Shown here: one piece after another, positions 17,581 to 26,700 of the stretch
How positions within the stretch are numbered: the first letter of the stretch is position 1
Layout of the letters: the number at the start of each line of letters is the position of its first letter
From: Treponema peruense
Lineage (GTDB): Bacteria; Spirochaetota; Spirochaetia; Treponematales; Treponemataceae
Length of the DNA stretch: 64,000 nucleotides
NCBI RefSeq assembly: GCF_016117655.1
Contig: NZ_CP064936.1
Coordinates: forward strand, 1,302,001-1,366,000
Direction: 5' to 3'
The notes under the pieces: model-generated
Database searches by the model: none
The model's input: only the letters and a program-made list of their open reading frames with translations
What the model was told of the DNA's origin: nothing
Translations under genes and position numbers: made by a program

Positions 17581-18780
17581 ATGTCAGAAGAACATAAAAA
17601 GTTTATACCTCTTTCAGTTCCAAATTTTGAGGGGAATGAACAAAAGTACGTTGATGAAGCTGTAAAAACCGAATGGGTTTCTACCGGCGGTGCTTATATC
17701 ACAAAAATGGAAGAGCAGCTTGGAAAATTTCTTCATGTAGAAAATGTTGCATGCGTTCAGAGTGGTACTTCAGCTCTTCATTTGAGTCTTGTTGATGCCG
17801 GTGTAAAACCTGGAGATATGGTGCTCGTTCCGCCGGTAACTTTTATTGCGGCGGTAAACCCTGTTAAATATCAGTTTGCAACACCTCTTTTTATTGACTG
17901 TGATGATACATTGACAATGGATCCAATCAAACTTCGTTCTTTCTGTGAAGAAGAATGTAATTTTACAAACGGAAAATTAGTTCATAAGAAAACTAATAAA
18001 ATTGTAAAGGCAATTGTTGTTGTTCACGTCTTTGGTAATATGGCTGATATGGAATCTATTATGGATACAGCAGCCAAATACAATCTTAAAGTAATTGAAG
18101 ATTCTACAGAAGCTCTTGGAACACACTATACGGAAGGCAAATATAAGGGCAAGTTTGCAGGAACTATTGGTGACTACGGCTGCTATTCCTTCAACGGTAA
18201 TAAAATTATAACAACAGGTGGTGGTGGAGCTATTACTTGTCGTGAACCTAAAATGGTAGACCATCTGCGCTATCTTTCAACACAGGCAAAAGATGATCCG
18301 CATTATTATATCCATAATGAAATCGGGTATAACTACCGTATGACAAATCTTCAGGCTGCCCTTGGTGTTGCCCAGATGGAAGAACTTTCGGACTTCATTG
18401 AAAGAAAGCATAAGAACTATGACCGGTATGTAGAACTTTTTAGGGATTATGAATACGGTTATTTATTGGGATTTCGCAAAGGAACATATTCAAATCAGTG
18501 GTTTTATTCTTTGGTTCTTGATATGGATAAACTCCACAATGTTGAAATGCGTACAGTAATTACAAAACTTGGTGACAAGGGGATTCAGACCCGTGCAATC
18601 TGGGGCTTGATTAATGAACAGAAACCCTACCTTGGTGAAGAAACATACAAAATGGAAAAATCTGTTTATTACGCCCGTCGCGTTTTGAATATTCCGGCTA
18701 CAACGCAGCTTACTAAAACGGATATTGAATACACGGTTCAAACTATAAAAGAAGTTTTATCTGAAATTGCTAATCAATAA
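17581..18780 (+). CDS. DegT/DnrJ/EryC1-type PLP aminotransferase (LegC/PglE-like)
   Basis: 399 aa. VQSGTSALHLSLV (PLP phosphate site), PPVTFIAAVNPV, VIEDSTEALGT (Asp) and SFNGNKIITTGGGGAI (Schiff-base Lys) are all present. The match to LegC-like C4 aminotransferases of nucleotide-activated 4-keto-6-deoxy sugars is good. It should use the product of the 4,6-dehydratase at 19981. AAAGGAG overlaps the previous stop and sits well before ATG 17581. The exact sugar is inferred. Confidence 0.85.
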   Translation: MSEEHKKFIPLSVPNFEGNEQKYVDEAVKTEWVSTGGAYITKMEEQLGKFLHVENVACVQSGTSALHLSLVDAGVKPGDMVLVPPVTFIAAVNPVKYQFATPLFIDCDDTLTMDPIKLRSFCEEECNFTNGKLVHKKTNKIVKAIVVVHVFGNMADMESIMDTAAKYNLKVIEDSTEALGTHYTEGKYKGKFAGTIGDYGCYSFNGNKIITTGGGGAITCREPKMVDHLRYLSTQAKDDPHYYIHNEIGYNYRMTNLQAALGVAQMEELSDFIERKHKNYDRYVELFRDYEYGYLLGFRKGTYSNQWFYSLVLDMDKLHNVEMRTVITKLGDKGIQTRAIWGLINEQKPYLGEETYKMEKSVYYARRVLNIPATTQLTKTDIEYTVQTIKEVLSEIANQ

Positions 18781-18804
18781 AATATACTCTTAAAAGGAAG
18801 TTCT

Positions 18805-19473
18805 ATGACTCGATTCTTTGACATTTTATTTTCATTTTTTGCAATTGTAATTTTATTTCCATTCATGATTCCGATTATGATTGGTTTAAAACTTACCGGT
18901 GAGCATGATATATTTTATGGTCAGACTAGAATAGGAAAGGGTAATAAACCTTTTAAAGTTTTAAAATTTGCAACAATGCTTCGCAACAGTCCCAATATGG
19001 CTGGCGGTTTGATTACTGCAGATCATGACCCTCGTATCTTGCCAATGGGTAATTTTCTACGTAAAACAAAGATAAATGAACTCCCGCAGTTGATAAATAT
19101 TTTTATCGGACAAATGAGTGTAATTGGGTACAGACCTTTCGTTCCAAAGCATTTTGCACTTTATAATGAAGAAGTTCAAAATACTATGGCAAGAACAGTT
19201 CCCGGGCTTTCTGGTATTGGTTCAGTAGTATTTCGTGATGAAGAAGATATACTTCATAAAGTAGATAATCCGGAATATTTTCATGACAAAGTAATTACTC
19301 CATATAAAGGCCAGCTTGAATGCTGGTATGTTGAACACAAGACCCTTGGTAATTACTTCAAACTAATCTTAGCAACAGTTATTGCGGTATTAAAACCAAA
19401 ATCAAGTGTATGGCAAAAATGGTTTAAGGGACTTCCTCCTGTACCCGAAGAACTTAAACCATGGATTTGCTAA
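18805..19473 (+). CDS. initiating sugar-phosphate transferase (PglC/WecP-like)
   Basis: 222 aa. One N-terminal membrane segment (residues 4-28) is followed by the bacterial sugar transferase domain: GKPFKVLKFATM type start, LRKTKINELPQLINIFIGQMSVIGYRP, and VPGLSGIGSVVFRDEE. It moves a sugar 1-phosphate from its UDP carrier to undecaprenyl phosphate and so starts the repeat unit. Its small size puts it with monotopic PglC-type enzymes. AAAAGGAAG precedes ATG 18805. Confidence 0.9.
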   Translation: MTRFFDILFSFFAIVILFPFMIPIMIGLKLTGEHDIFYGQTRIGKGNKPFKVLKFATMLRNSPNMAGGLITADHDPRILPMGNFLRKTKINELPQLINIFIGQMSVIGYRPFVPKHFALYNEEVQNTMARTVPGLSGIGSVVFRDEEDILHKVDNPEYFHDKVITPYKGQLECWYVEHKTLGNYFKLILATVIAVLKPKSSVWQKWFKGLPPVPEELKPWIC

Positions 19474-19482
19474 ATCGGGGAT

Positions 19483-19984
19483 ATGAATATGTATTTATAC
19501 TACAAGAAATCCGCTAAAGACGTGGTTCCATGTACTCTGTTATCAGATTTTGAGATTAGAAGAACTTCTTGTAAATTGTGGGGGGGGGTACAAAAATATA
19601 GCATTTGTTATTCTGCATAAGATTTTATGCGGAAAAGAATTTAAGCGTTATGGCTTATTCAATAAAAATGGAATTGAAGTTTCTTATTGCTATCAAATGA
19701 CTAAGAATCTTAGATTTCCATATATGGAAAAAAATACATTACAATTTGGTCCTTGTTTTACACAAAAAGAATATAGAGGAAATGGATTCTATCCATTAAT
19801 GCTAAATTATTTAATGTGTAAGCAGGTTGATATGTATAAAGTCTTTTATATTTTTTGTTGTGATGATAATACAGCTTCAATGAGAGGAATCTCCAAAGCA
19901 GGTTTTTCTCTCTTTGGAAAAGGAAAGAAAAAGTTTTGTAAGTATATCATCACGGAATATCTCTGTAAGGAAAATAAATTATGA
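19483..19984 (+). pseudogene. phase-variable GNAT acetyltransferase gene, out of frame at a G9 tract
   Basis: From ATG 19483 the frame reads MNMYLYYKKSAKDVV and reaches TGG-GGG-GGG at 19579-19587. With the present nine G it runs into a TAA about ten codons later. The downstream half continues in another frame as YKNIAFVILHKILCGKEF... with FGPCFTQKEYRGNGFYPLML, a GNAT acetyl-CoA motif. Eight G would join both parts into about 166 aa ending at 19984. So the gene is switched OFF here, although an internal TTG start at 19550 could still make a 144-aa shorter form. Its end overlaps the dehydratase start. Confidence 0.8.
19580..19588 (+). repeat. poly-G tract (G9)
   Basis: Nine G within the phase-variable GNAT gene. 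The frame from ATG 19483 needs eight (or eleven) G to continue to the GNAT domain, so the present length puts it out of frame. Confidence 0.9.
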
Positions 19985-21186
19985 TTGATAACATTCTCCC
20001 TTTTATTGGACGTACAGCTCCTTTATTGGAAGCAGACATTAAAACTAACGAAAAAGTTCTTTCTGAAATTGTAAAGAATTCAAAGTTCCTGGTAATCGGT
20101 GGAGCCGGCACAATAGGTTCTGCAATTTGTCGTGAAATCTTTGTCCGCAATCCTAAAGTTCTGCATGTTGTAGATATTTCAGAAAACAACATGGTTGAAC
20201 TGGTTCGCGATATCCGTTCATCCGTGGGATATGGTGACGGAGAGTTTGCGACCTTTGCACTTGACTGCGGTTCTGATATTTTTAAGGCTTTTATTGAAAA
20301 TCAGAAAAAACGAATCGGCGGTTATGATTATGTTTTTAATACATCAGCCTTAAAGCATGTGCGTTCTGAAAAGGATCCCTTTACTTTAATGCGAATGATA
20401 GACACAAACATCTTCAATACAGATTCCACAATGAAGATGGCTCACGAAATGGATGCAAAAAAATATTTCTGTGTTTCTACCGACAAGGCTGCAAACCCAG
20501 TAAATATGATGGGTGCTTCAAAACGTATTATGGAGTTTTACCTGAATCGCCGTTCAGTAGAAATGCCGGTTTCAACAGCACGCTTTGCAAATGTTGCATT
20601 CAGTGACGGTTCTTTGCTTTACGGATTTAACCGCCGCTTGGAAAAGAATCAACCACTTTCTGCTCCTAATGATGTCCGCCGTTATTTTGTAACTCCTAAG
20701 GAAGCTGGTGAACTTTGTATGATGTCATGTCTGCTTGGAGAAAACCGCGATTTGTTCTTTCCGAAGTTGGACCATGATTTGAATCTTGTTACATTCAGCT
20801 CAATTGCAGAAAAATATCTAAAGAATCTTGGATATGAACCTGTTCAGTGCGCAACCGAAGATGAAGCCCGTGCAAGTGTTTTAGAACTTAAGGCAAAACA
20901 TAAGTATCCGGTTTATTTTTTTAAAAGCGATACAACCGGTGAAAAAGATTTTGAAGAGTTCTACACAGCAAACGAAACAATTGTATTGAACCGCTTCGAA
21001 TCACTTGGCGTAATCAAGAATGGAGTAAACTATGACGAAAAGTTACTTCAGCATTTTACAGACACAATAGTCTCAATGAAAAAGAAAGGTGAGTGGACCC
21101 GCGGGGACCTGATTGATTTGTTCAATGAAATGATTCCGAATTTTAATCATAAGGAAACTGGAAAGTTTCTTGACGGAAGGATGTAA
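19981..21186 (+). CDS. nucleotide-sugar 4,6-dehydratase (PglF/CapD-like, soluble form)
   Basis: 401 aa. VIGGAGTIGSAICREI is the NAD loop near residue 39; FNTSALKHVRSEKDP and CVSTDKAANPVNMMGASKR follow. In the last motif Met stands where short-chain enzymes have Tyr (MGASK), as in PglF-type UDP-GlcNAc 4,6-dehydratases. The membrane segments of full CapD/PglF are absent. Product and aminotransferase at 17581 fit a 4-amino-4,6-dideoxy sugar route. ATG 19981 overlaps the GNAT stop (ATGA); AAGGAAAA lies upstream. Confidence 0.87.
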   Translation: MIDNILPFIGRTAPLLEADIKTNEKVLSEIVKNSKFLVIGGAGTIGSAICREIFVRNPKVLHVVDISENNMVELVRDIRSSVGYGDGEFATFALDCGSDIFKAFIENQKKRIGGYDYVFNTSALKHVRSEKDPFTLMRMIDTNIFNTDSTMKMAHEMDAKKYFCVSTDKAANPVNMMGASKRIMEFYLNRRSVEMPVSTARFANVAFSDGSLLYGFNRRLEKNQPLSAPNDVRRYFVTPKEAGELCMMSCLLGENRDLFFPKLDHDLNLVTFSSIAEKYLKNLGYEPVQCATEDEARASVLELKAKHKYPVYFFKSDTTGEKDFEEFYTANETIVLNRFESLGVIKNGVNYDEKLLQHFTDTIVSMKKKGEWTRGDLIDLFNEMIPNFNHKETGKFLDGRM

Positions 21187-21192
21187 TAGATT

Positions 21193-22200
21193 ATGGTTAC
21201 AGAGTCTCTTATTTCTATTATTATTCCTGTTTACAAGGTAGAAAAATATATTGATCGATGTATGAATAGTCTTGTTAATCAAACATGGAAAAATATAGAA
21301 ATTATTCTTATCGATGATGGAAGTCCAGACAAAAGTGGTATACTTTGCGATAAATGGGCTGAGAAAGATAAACGAGTAAAAGTTCTTCACAAGCTAAATG
21401 GTGGAGTTTCTTCTGCGCGAAATGAAGGCTTAAAAATTGCTCAAGGGCAATATGTAGGTTTTATAGACCCTGATGATTTTGTCGAAATTGATACATATGA
21501 ATTTTTATATAAGACTTTAACTGATAATGATGCTCTAATCTCTGTTGTTGGTTGGGATAATTATTTAGAATCTGATAATGATAGATTAGATCTTCTGTCT
21601 TGGAAACCAGTTTCTTTTTTTGATACTATAGACTGTATTAATGCAATTAACAGAGAAATTTATAATCGAATATCTCTTACATGGAATAAACTTTTTAGTA
21701 GAACTGTAATAGATGGACTTTTTTATGATGAAAATTATATTAATGGAGAGGATAGACTTTATTGTATAAAAGCTATAGCAAAAGGAGCTGAACTTGGCGG
21801 TAAAATTGCCTACAATATGCTTCCTAAATATCACTATTTACAAAGAAAAAATTCTGCTGGAAATAAAAATTTTACTCCAAAAGACGCAACTTTAATACCG
21901 CTTTGTGAAGAAATTATTGAAATAGTTAAGCGTTATGCTCCTAGTGCGGTTTCTGTAGCAAATGCACAACTTAGCAATTCCTATTTTCAATTAATAAATA
22001 TGCTTGATAAAACGCCGAATGCGTATCCTGAAATTCGGGATGAATTGATGAAAAATTTTCGAAAGCGTTTTCCGAGATTTTTATTAGAAAAAAATAATTT
22101 TAGAAGAAAAATTGCATTGCTTTTATTTTTTATTAATCCGACTATCTATTCTAGTTTGGGTAAAATATACAGAAAAATTAAAGGCATTAAGAGTTTCTAA
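21193..22200 (+). CDS. family 2 glycosyltransferase (EpsH/EpsJ-like)
   Basis: 335 aa. ISIIIPVYKVEKYIDRCMNSL, LIDDGSPDKSG and FIDPDDFV (metal site near residue 95) are the GT2 motifs, and the length fits EpsH/EpsJ-type enzymes. The last 60 residues are basic and hydrophobic, probably membrane-associated. It starts six bases after the dehydratase stop and is the last gene of the glycan locus before the insertion sequences. Confidence 0.88.
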   Translation: MVTESLISIIIPVYKVEKYIDRCMNSLVNQTWKNIEIILIDDGSPDKSGILCDKWAEKDKRVKVLHKLNGGVSSARNEGLKIAQGQYVGFIDPDDFVEIDTYEFLYKTLTDNDALISVVGWDNYLESDNDRLDLLSWKPVSFFDTIDCINAINREIYNRISLTWNKLFSRTVIDGLFYDENYINGEDRLYCIKAIAKGAELGGKIAYNMLPKYHYLQRKNSAGNKNFTPKDATLIPLCEEIIEIVKRYAPSAVSVANAQLSNSYFQLINMLDKTPNAYPEIRDELMKNFRKRFPRFLLEKNNFRRKIALLLFFINPTIYSSLGKIYRKIKGIKSF

Positions 22201-22230
22201 AAAAGTTACTTAATGTCTTGCAATTATTAG

Positions 22231-22262
22231 TTAATATAAAAATATGTTTATTTTTATATTAA
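22231..22262. terminator. AT-only hairpin after the glycan locus, possible terminator
   Basis: A perfect 13-bp inverted repeat (22231-22243 with 22250-22262) with a 6-base loop lies 31 bases after the last glycosyltransferase gene. The right arm starts with a T run. The stem has no G or C pairs, so it would be a weak terminator, but the position suits one. Confidence 0.4.
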
Positions 22263-22307
22263 TCACTCAATTAGTTCTTGTATTGAAATAATCTGGAAAG
22301 ATATACA

Positions 22308-23247
22308 GAGTTATTGTCAATTGTTGTGGATTGAAAAAAAGTGTCTTTTTCATCAGGCAGCCTTCATTTGTTCACCGTCCACAAAAATTATATTTTTGGC
22401 GACAAGTTCAAGTTGTTTAAATCCCCTGAGCCGTCGCCAGTTTTTCTCTGCCTGAAGACAAAGCTTGAAAGCCATTGCAACAGAAGCAGCGGAAGAGCCG
22501 TTTCCTTTTGTTGACTTGTGGAACCAACATCTCTGAATTTTTAGCTGGCCCCAGATTTCATCAACTGCATTTTGAAACCCAAGCGCTCCGTCGCAGACTG
22601 CCAATTTTGGCGCTTTTGTCAGTCCGCGGAATTTCAAATCAAGCAAAACTCCACGCCAACTTTCCGTTGACTCACGAATTCCGGCCTGTACAGCCACAAG
22701 TTCTTTTTTGCCTTCAACAGTTACGCCAATTATTACCAGAAGGCAGGTCTTTTCACCGTCAAGCCGGGACTTTACGTAAATTCCTGCAAGGTAGGCAGCG
22801 GAAAGTATTGCTTCTACTGTCGGAGTTTTTCTTGCAAACGGAGGAAGGACTTTGCTTACAAAGCGATCCTTTTCTTCAAGTGCACGGTCATCAACTCTGG
22901 GAAGCCTGACTGTAACGTAACCGTTTGTAGTAAGAATTGTCCGTTCTTTGTGAAAGCCGTTTCTTACTACAAGTTTGTTTCCGGTTTTGTCTACGATAGA
23001 AGAAGTTTTATTAAGAAAACGCTGAACTTCATCCTCGTAAAGACTTTCAATTACTTCACGTGCTCTTGCGCGGATTGCTTCTTCAAGCAAATCAATCGTT
23101 GGACTATTGGAATTTTCTTCAATTTCCAGTATTCTTTTCATAAGAGGTCTCCTTCGGTGTTTATTTTTTTTCCAAAGAAAACTATACCTTAGACAGACCT
23201 CTTTTTCTATGCCTTCTCAGGCAATCCACAACTTTTGATTATAACTC
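22308..23247 (-). mobile_element. IS256-family element, internally deleted copy
   Basis: The 940-base element has the same 26-bp imperfect terminal repeats as the full copy at 28779-30169 (GAGTTATTGTCAATTG... outward; 22 of 26 positions agree between the two ends). No target duplication is visible. Its transposase gene lacks two internal pieces, so it can move only if a transposase from another copy acts on its ends. It sits against an IS982 remnant on the right. Confidence 0.85.
22353..23141 (-). pseudogene. IS256 (Mutator) transposase with two in-frame deletions
   Basis: 262 aa against 412 in the full copy. The first deletion (57 codons) removes the stretch up to VYVWADGI and with it the first catalytic Asp. 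The second (93 codons) removes NPIES with the catalytic Glu. VCDGALGF with the second Asp remains. Each join keeps one copy of a short direct repeat that flanks the missing piece in the intact copy (AAATTCC at 22778, GACTTGTGG at 22513). The protein should be catalytically dead, although the frame is open. Confidence 0.9.
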
Positions 23248-23735
23248 TCAATACCTCTTGCCTGATGATATTCTAAGAAAAAGTTCTGTTTCATCACTCC
23301 CCAATCAGATTCAATGATGTCCCGTTTTTTTAGAATATTCCATTCTTCTTGAGATATCCCGCATCTGCAAAAAATCTTCCTGTCATCTTTTCAGTAAGTT
23401 TTTCAACTGTCTTACTGTCATTTGCATTGCCACTTGTAAAATAAACCGATTCAAGAAGTCCATTTTCACTGCAAACTTCATGAAGTTTCAGTCCGTAAAA
23501 CCATCCTTTTGTGGATTTTCCACGAGAAGTAATGATTTTTGTCACTTCATGATTGAAAATTCGTCTGTTTAAACATGTTGTCAGCAGTGTTGAATCCAAA
23601 AATGAACATCCGTTTCATTCAAAGCCCTGTTTTGGGCAAGTAGAGCCTGCAGAAACAGAACCATTACCGGCAAAGCTTTATTTGAAGCTTTCAGGAAGTT
23701 TTCATAATTTGTAAAAGTCAGATAAATAAGGTTGA
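23248..23735 (-). pseudogene. IS982-family transposase remnant
   Basis: On the minus strand, LDSTLLTTCLNRRIFNHEV..RGKSTKGWFYGLKLHEV..TSGNANDSKTVEKL..FFADAGYLKK matches the DDE domain of IS982-type transposases. Upstream, NYENFLKASNKALPVMVLFL lies in a different frame; one more T in the T run at the join would restore HFLDST. The C-terminus (KKRDIIESDWGVMKQNFF..) runs into the end of the IS256 copy and stops there. Both ends of the element are lost. Confidence 0.7.
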
Positions 23736-23750
23736 AGTTGGATATAAAAA

Positions 23751-26700
23751 ATGAGCAATATTGAAGAAATTGTAAATAATGAAATTAATAAAATAAAAAA
23801 ATCATACTTTGATTCGGTAGATAGAATTATAAGTGATTATCAAACTTCGCAAGCATTTACGACCGATTATAAAGGCCGCCAATTATATGAATTAATTCAA
23901 AATGCAGAAGACCAGGCCACCGAAGAACAGGGGCAAATAAAAATTGAATTAAATGCCAATGTTTTAAGAATATCGAATACTGGCAAGCCTTTCTCGTCAA
24001 AAGGCGTAAAATCAATTCTTTATGTTTGTAACAGTTCCAAATTTCATGGCGGAGGAACTATTGGTTATAAAGGAATTGGTTTCCGCTCCCTGTTGAATTG
24101 GACTAATGAAATAAAAATAATTTCAAATGATTTTACCTTGTCATTTTCTGAAAAAATAACGAATGGTTGGTTGAACGATATTTTGGCCAAACATCCAGAA
24201 TATGAAGATGAATTAAAAAACATTGCACCTTGCCCAATTGCAGTTCTTTCATGTCCTGATACAGCGAATAAACTGTCTCCTGAAAAAGGCTTTACTACCA
24301 CAATTGAACTAACAGTTAATACAGATATTGCTGATTCTATAAAAGAGCAGATTAATTCTTTAGAGCCAGAAGTATTATTATTTTTGAGAAAAACTCGAAA
24401 GATAGAATTAATTGAAAACGGTAGAATTAAGATATTTGAGAAAAACAAAAAGAATAATTTAATTACGCTATCTGAAACGAAGGATGGAACTACTACAAAT
24501 ACTGTTTGGACTTTATATTCAACTCCAGCTGGAAGTAAAACTGAAAAAACTGATAAAGAATACGAAATTACTATTGCCTACGATAAAGCCAATAAGAAAG
24601 CAGCAAATGTTTTATATACATATTTTAAAACAGATGTAAAAATTTCATTTCCGGCTTTTATACATGCTACTTTTGAATTGACTTCAAACCGTAATGAACT
24701 TGTAAAAGATGATGAATACAACAGAGAATTAGTAGAATTGTTGGCAAAATTCTTAGCTTCTACGGCTGTAGAAATTGCAAAAGAAAAAGAAAATGGAATT
24801 GCAACGTATGACCCTTTAAAACTATTACTTACAAATGAAATAGACACCTCTTTGGAAGCTTATAAATTTAATGGAAAAGTATATGAAGAATTAAAAACTG
24901 CAAAAGTTTTCCCAACAATAAACGATGAGTACATTTCATTAACTGATGGACCAAAGTTTTCAGCATTGATAAAAGATAATTGTACTTATGCGAAATTACT
25001 TGATAAGAATACTTTTAGCACATTATTAAAGGATAGCCAGAATGAAAAAGTAATTTCAGATTATATTACTGGTATAGCAAATCTAAAATTCTATGATAAA
25101 GCAGATTTTCAAGAAAAATTAAATTCTGCAATTGATTCTGACACAAATCATCAAGTTTATACAATTGAGAAAAAAAGTTACTTGATTAGACTTATAAACT
25201 CTGATTCTCAGGTCTCAGGTGAAGGTTATAAGCTCCTTTCTGATGAAGATGAAAATCCGATACCCCTTGGTATTCAAACTTTTGCTCGGCCTAAAGAAAA
25301 AGCTAATTTTATCGAGCCAAATTTTCCATGGCTAAAACTGCGTTTCTTAAATAGAAAAATGCAAAATATCCTATTGCAAGATGTCAGTCAAGATGTACAA
25401 GAAACTACATATAAAAGTTTTTCATTGTTTAGATACAGGTTTGTTAATTTAGTTCGAAACGTAGTAAGAGATTTAAATGATAATCTTACAGAAAATAATG
25501 TAATTCTTGTTCTAAGATGGCTTTATACTTTCTATACTACACCTTCAAAAAATGATGAAGAAACAGAAGAACGTGAATTGGGAGAAGTAAAAGTACCTGT
25601 AATTTCTCGGGATAATAAATTTGTAAAAGCCACAGAATGTTATTTTGGAAAGGAATATGGTAATGAATCTCTTGAAAATATTATTTCTATTTATACAGAT
25701 AACTTCTTAAAGTATGATTTAGAATTATTTGGTGATGATGATAAAAATAAAGTTATAACATTTTATGAATGGCTTAAAGTTTCATGGTTTCCTAGAGAAG
25801 AATCAAAGAAACTTACTATAAATTCTGAAGAATCCAGAAAATATATTAATTTCTGCTTTACCAAAAGACAATACTTTGTATCTGAAGGATATTATTCAAG
25901 AAGTGACCTTTATGATTATGGATTCCGTTTAATTCAAGTTTCTACGATAGAAAATTATAAAAAAATTATCGAAGAAGGTAATATCGATGACTTGATAATC
26001 TATTTTTTAAAAGATTCTAAAATCCGAGAATTAATAAGTTCTGAACATGAATTAAATCCAGAATCAAAAATTACTTATGCTCATGGAAATATGTATCTTA
26101 GAACATTTAACAAAGAACAAATGGCACCATATTTCCTTTACCAGTTGAAAAATACACCTTGGCTTCTTACCGAGAAAGGCAAAAAAGATGTCTCACATTG
26201 TTGTTTAGAAAAATTATCCGTTGATGATGTTATATTTATGCCAAAAATCAATTATGACTATATAAAATCAAAATGTAATACTTCGGACAGTGAAATTAAT
26301 GGACTGCTAGTTAAGCTTGGTGTTGCCGAAACCTTTTCTGACATACCAACAGATATCAAATATGAATTGTTCATGGAATTACCTAGACTTGACTCTGAGC
26401 ATGTTATTGGTAAATCAATATACAATAAAATGAAGGGCACAGCATCAAGAGTTTTATTGGAAAAAGGTTCTAATTATACGAATTTTATAAAAAATGGTAG
26501 TGTTTTAGTCAAATATCAAGGTAGTTATGATTATAAACCAATAAAAGAAGCCAGGTATTTATATGCAAAAGTATTCAGCGATAAAATTTTAGCAAATTAC
26601 AAGATATTTTGTTTTGATACTAAAGAAGGAAGAGTTGATGATTTATTTGGTATTAAGAATTTGGAATTAACAGATTCTCATATTTCAGCAAAATACCAGA

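Noticed and set aside
22475-22909. Plus-strand frame of 144 codons inside the first IS256 copy (and its like at 29174-29617)
   Set aside because: It is the antisense of the transposase gene in both copies, with no ribosome site or family likeness.
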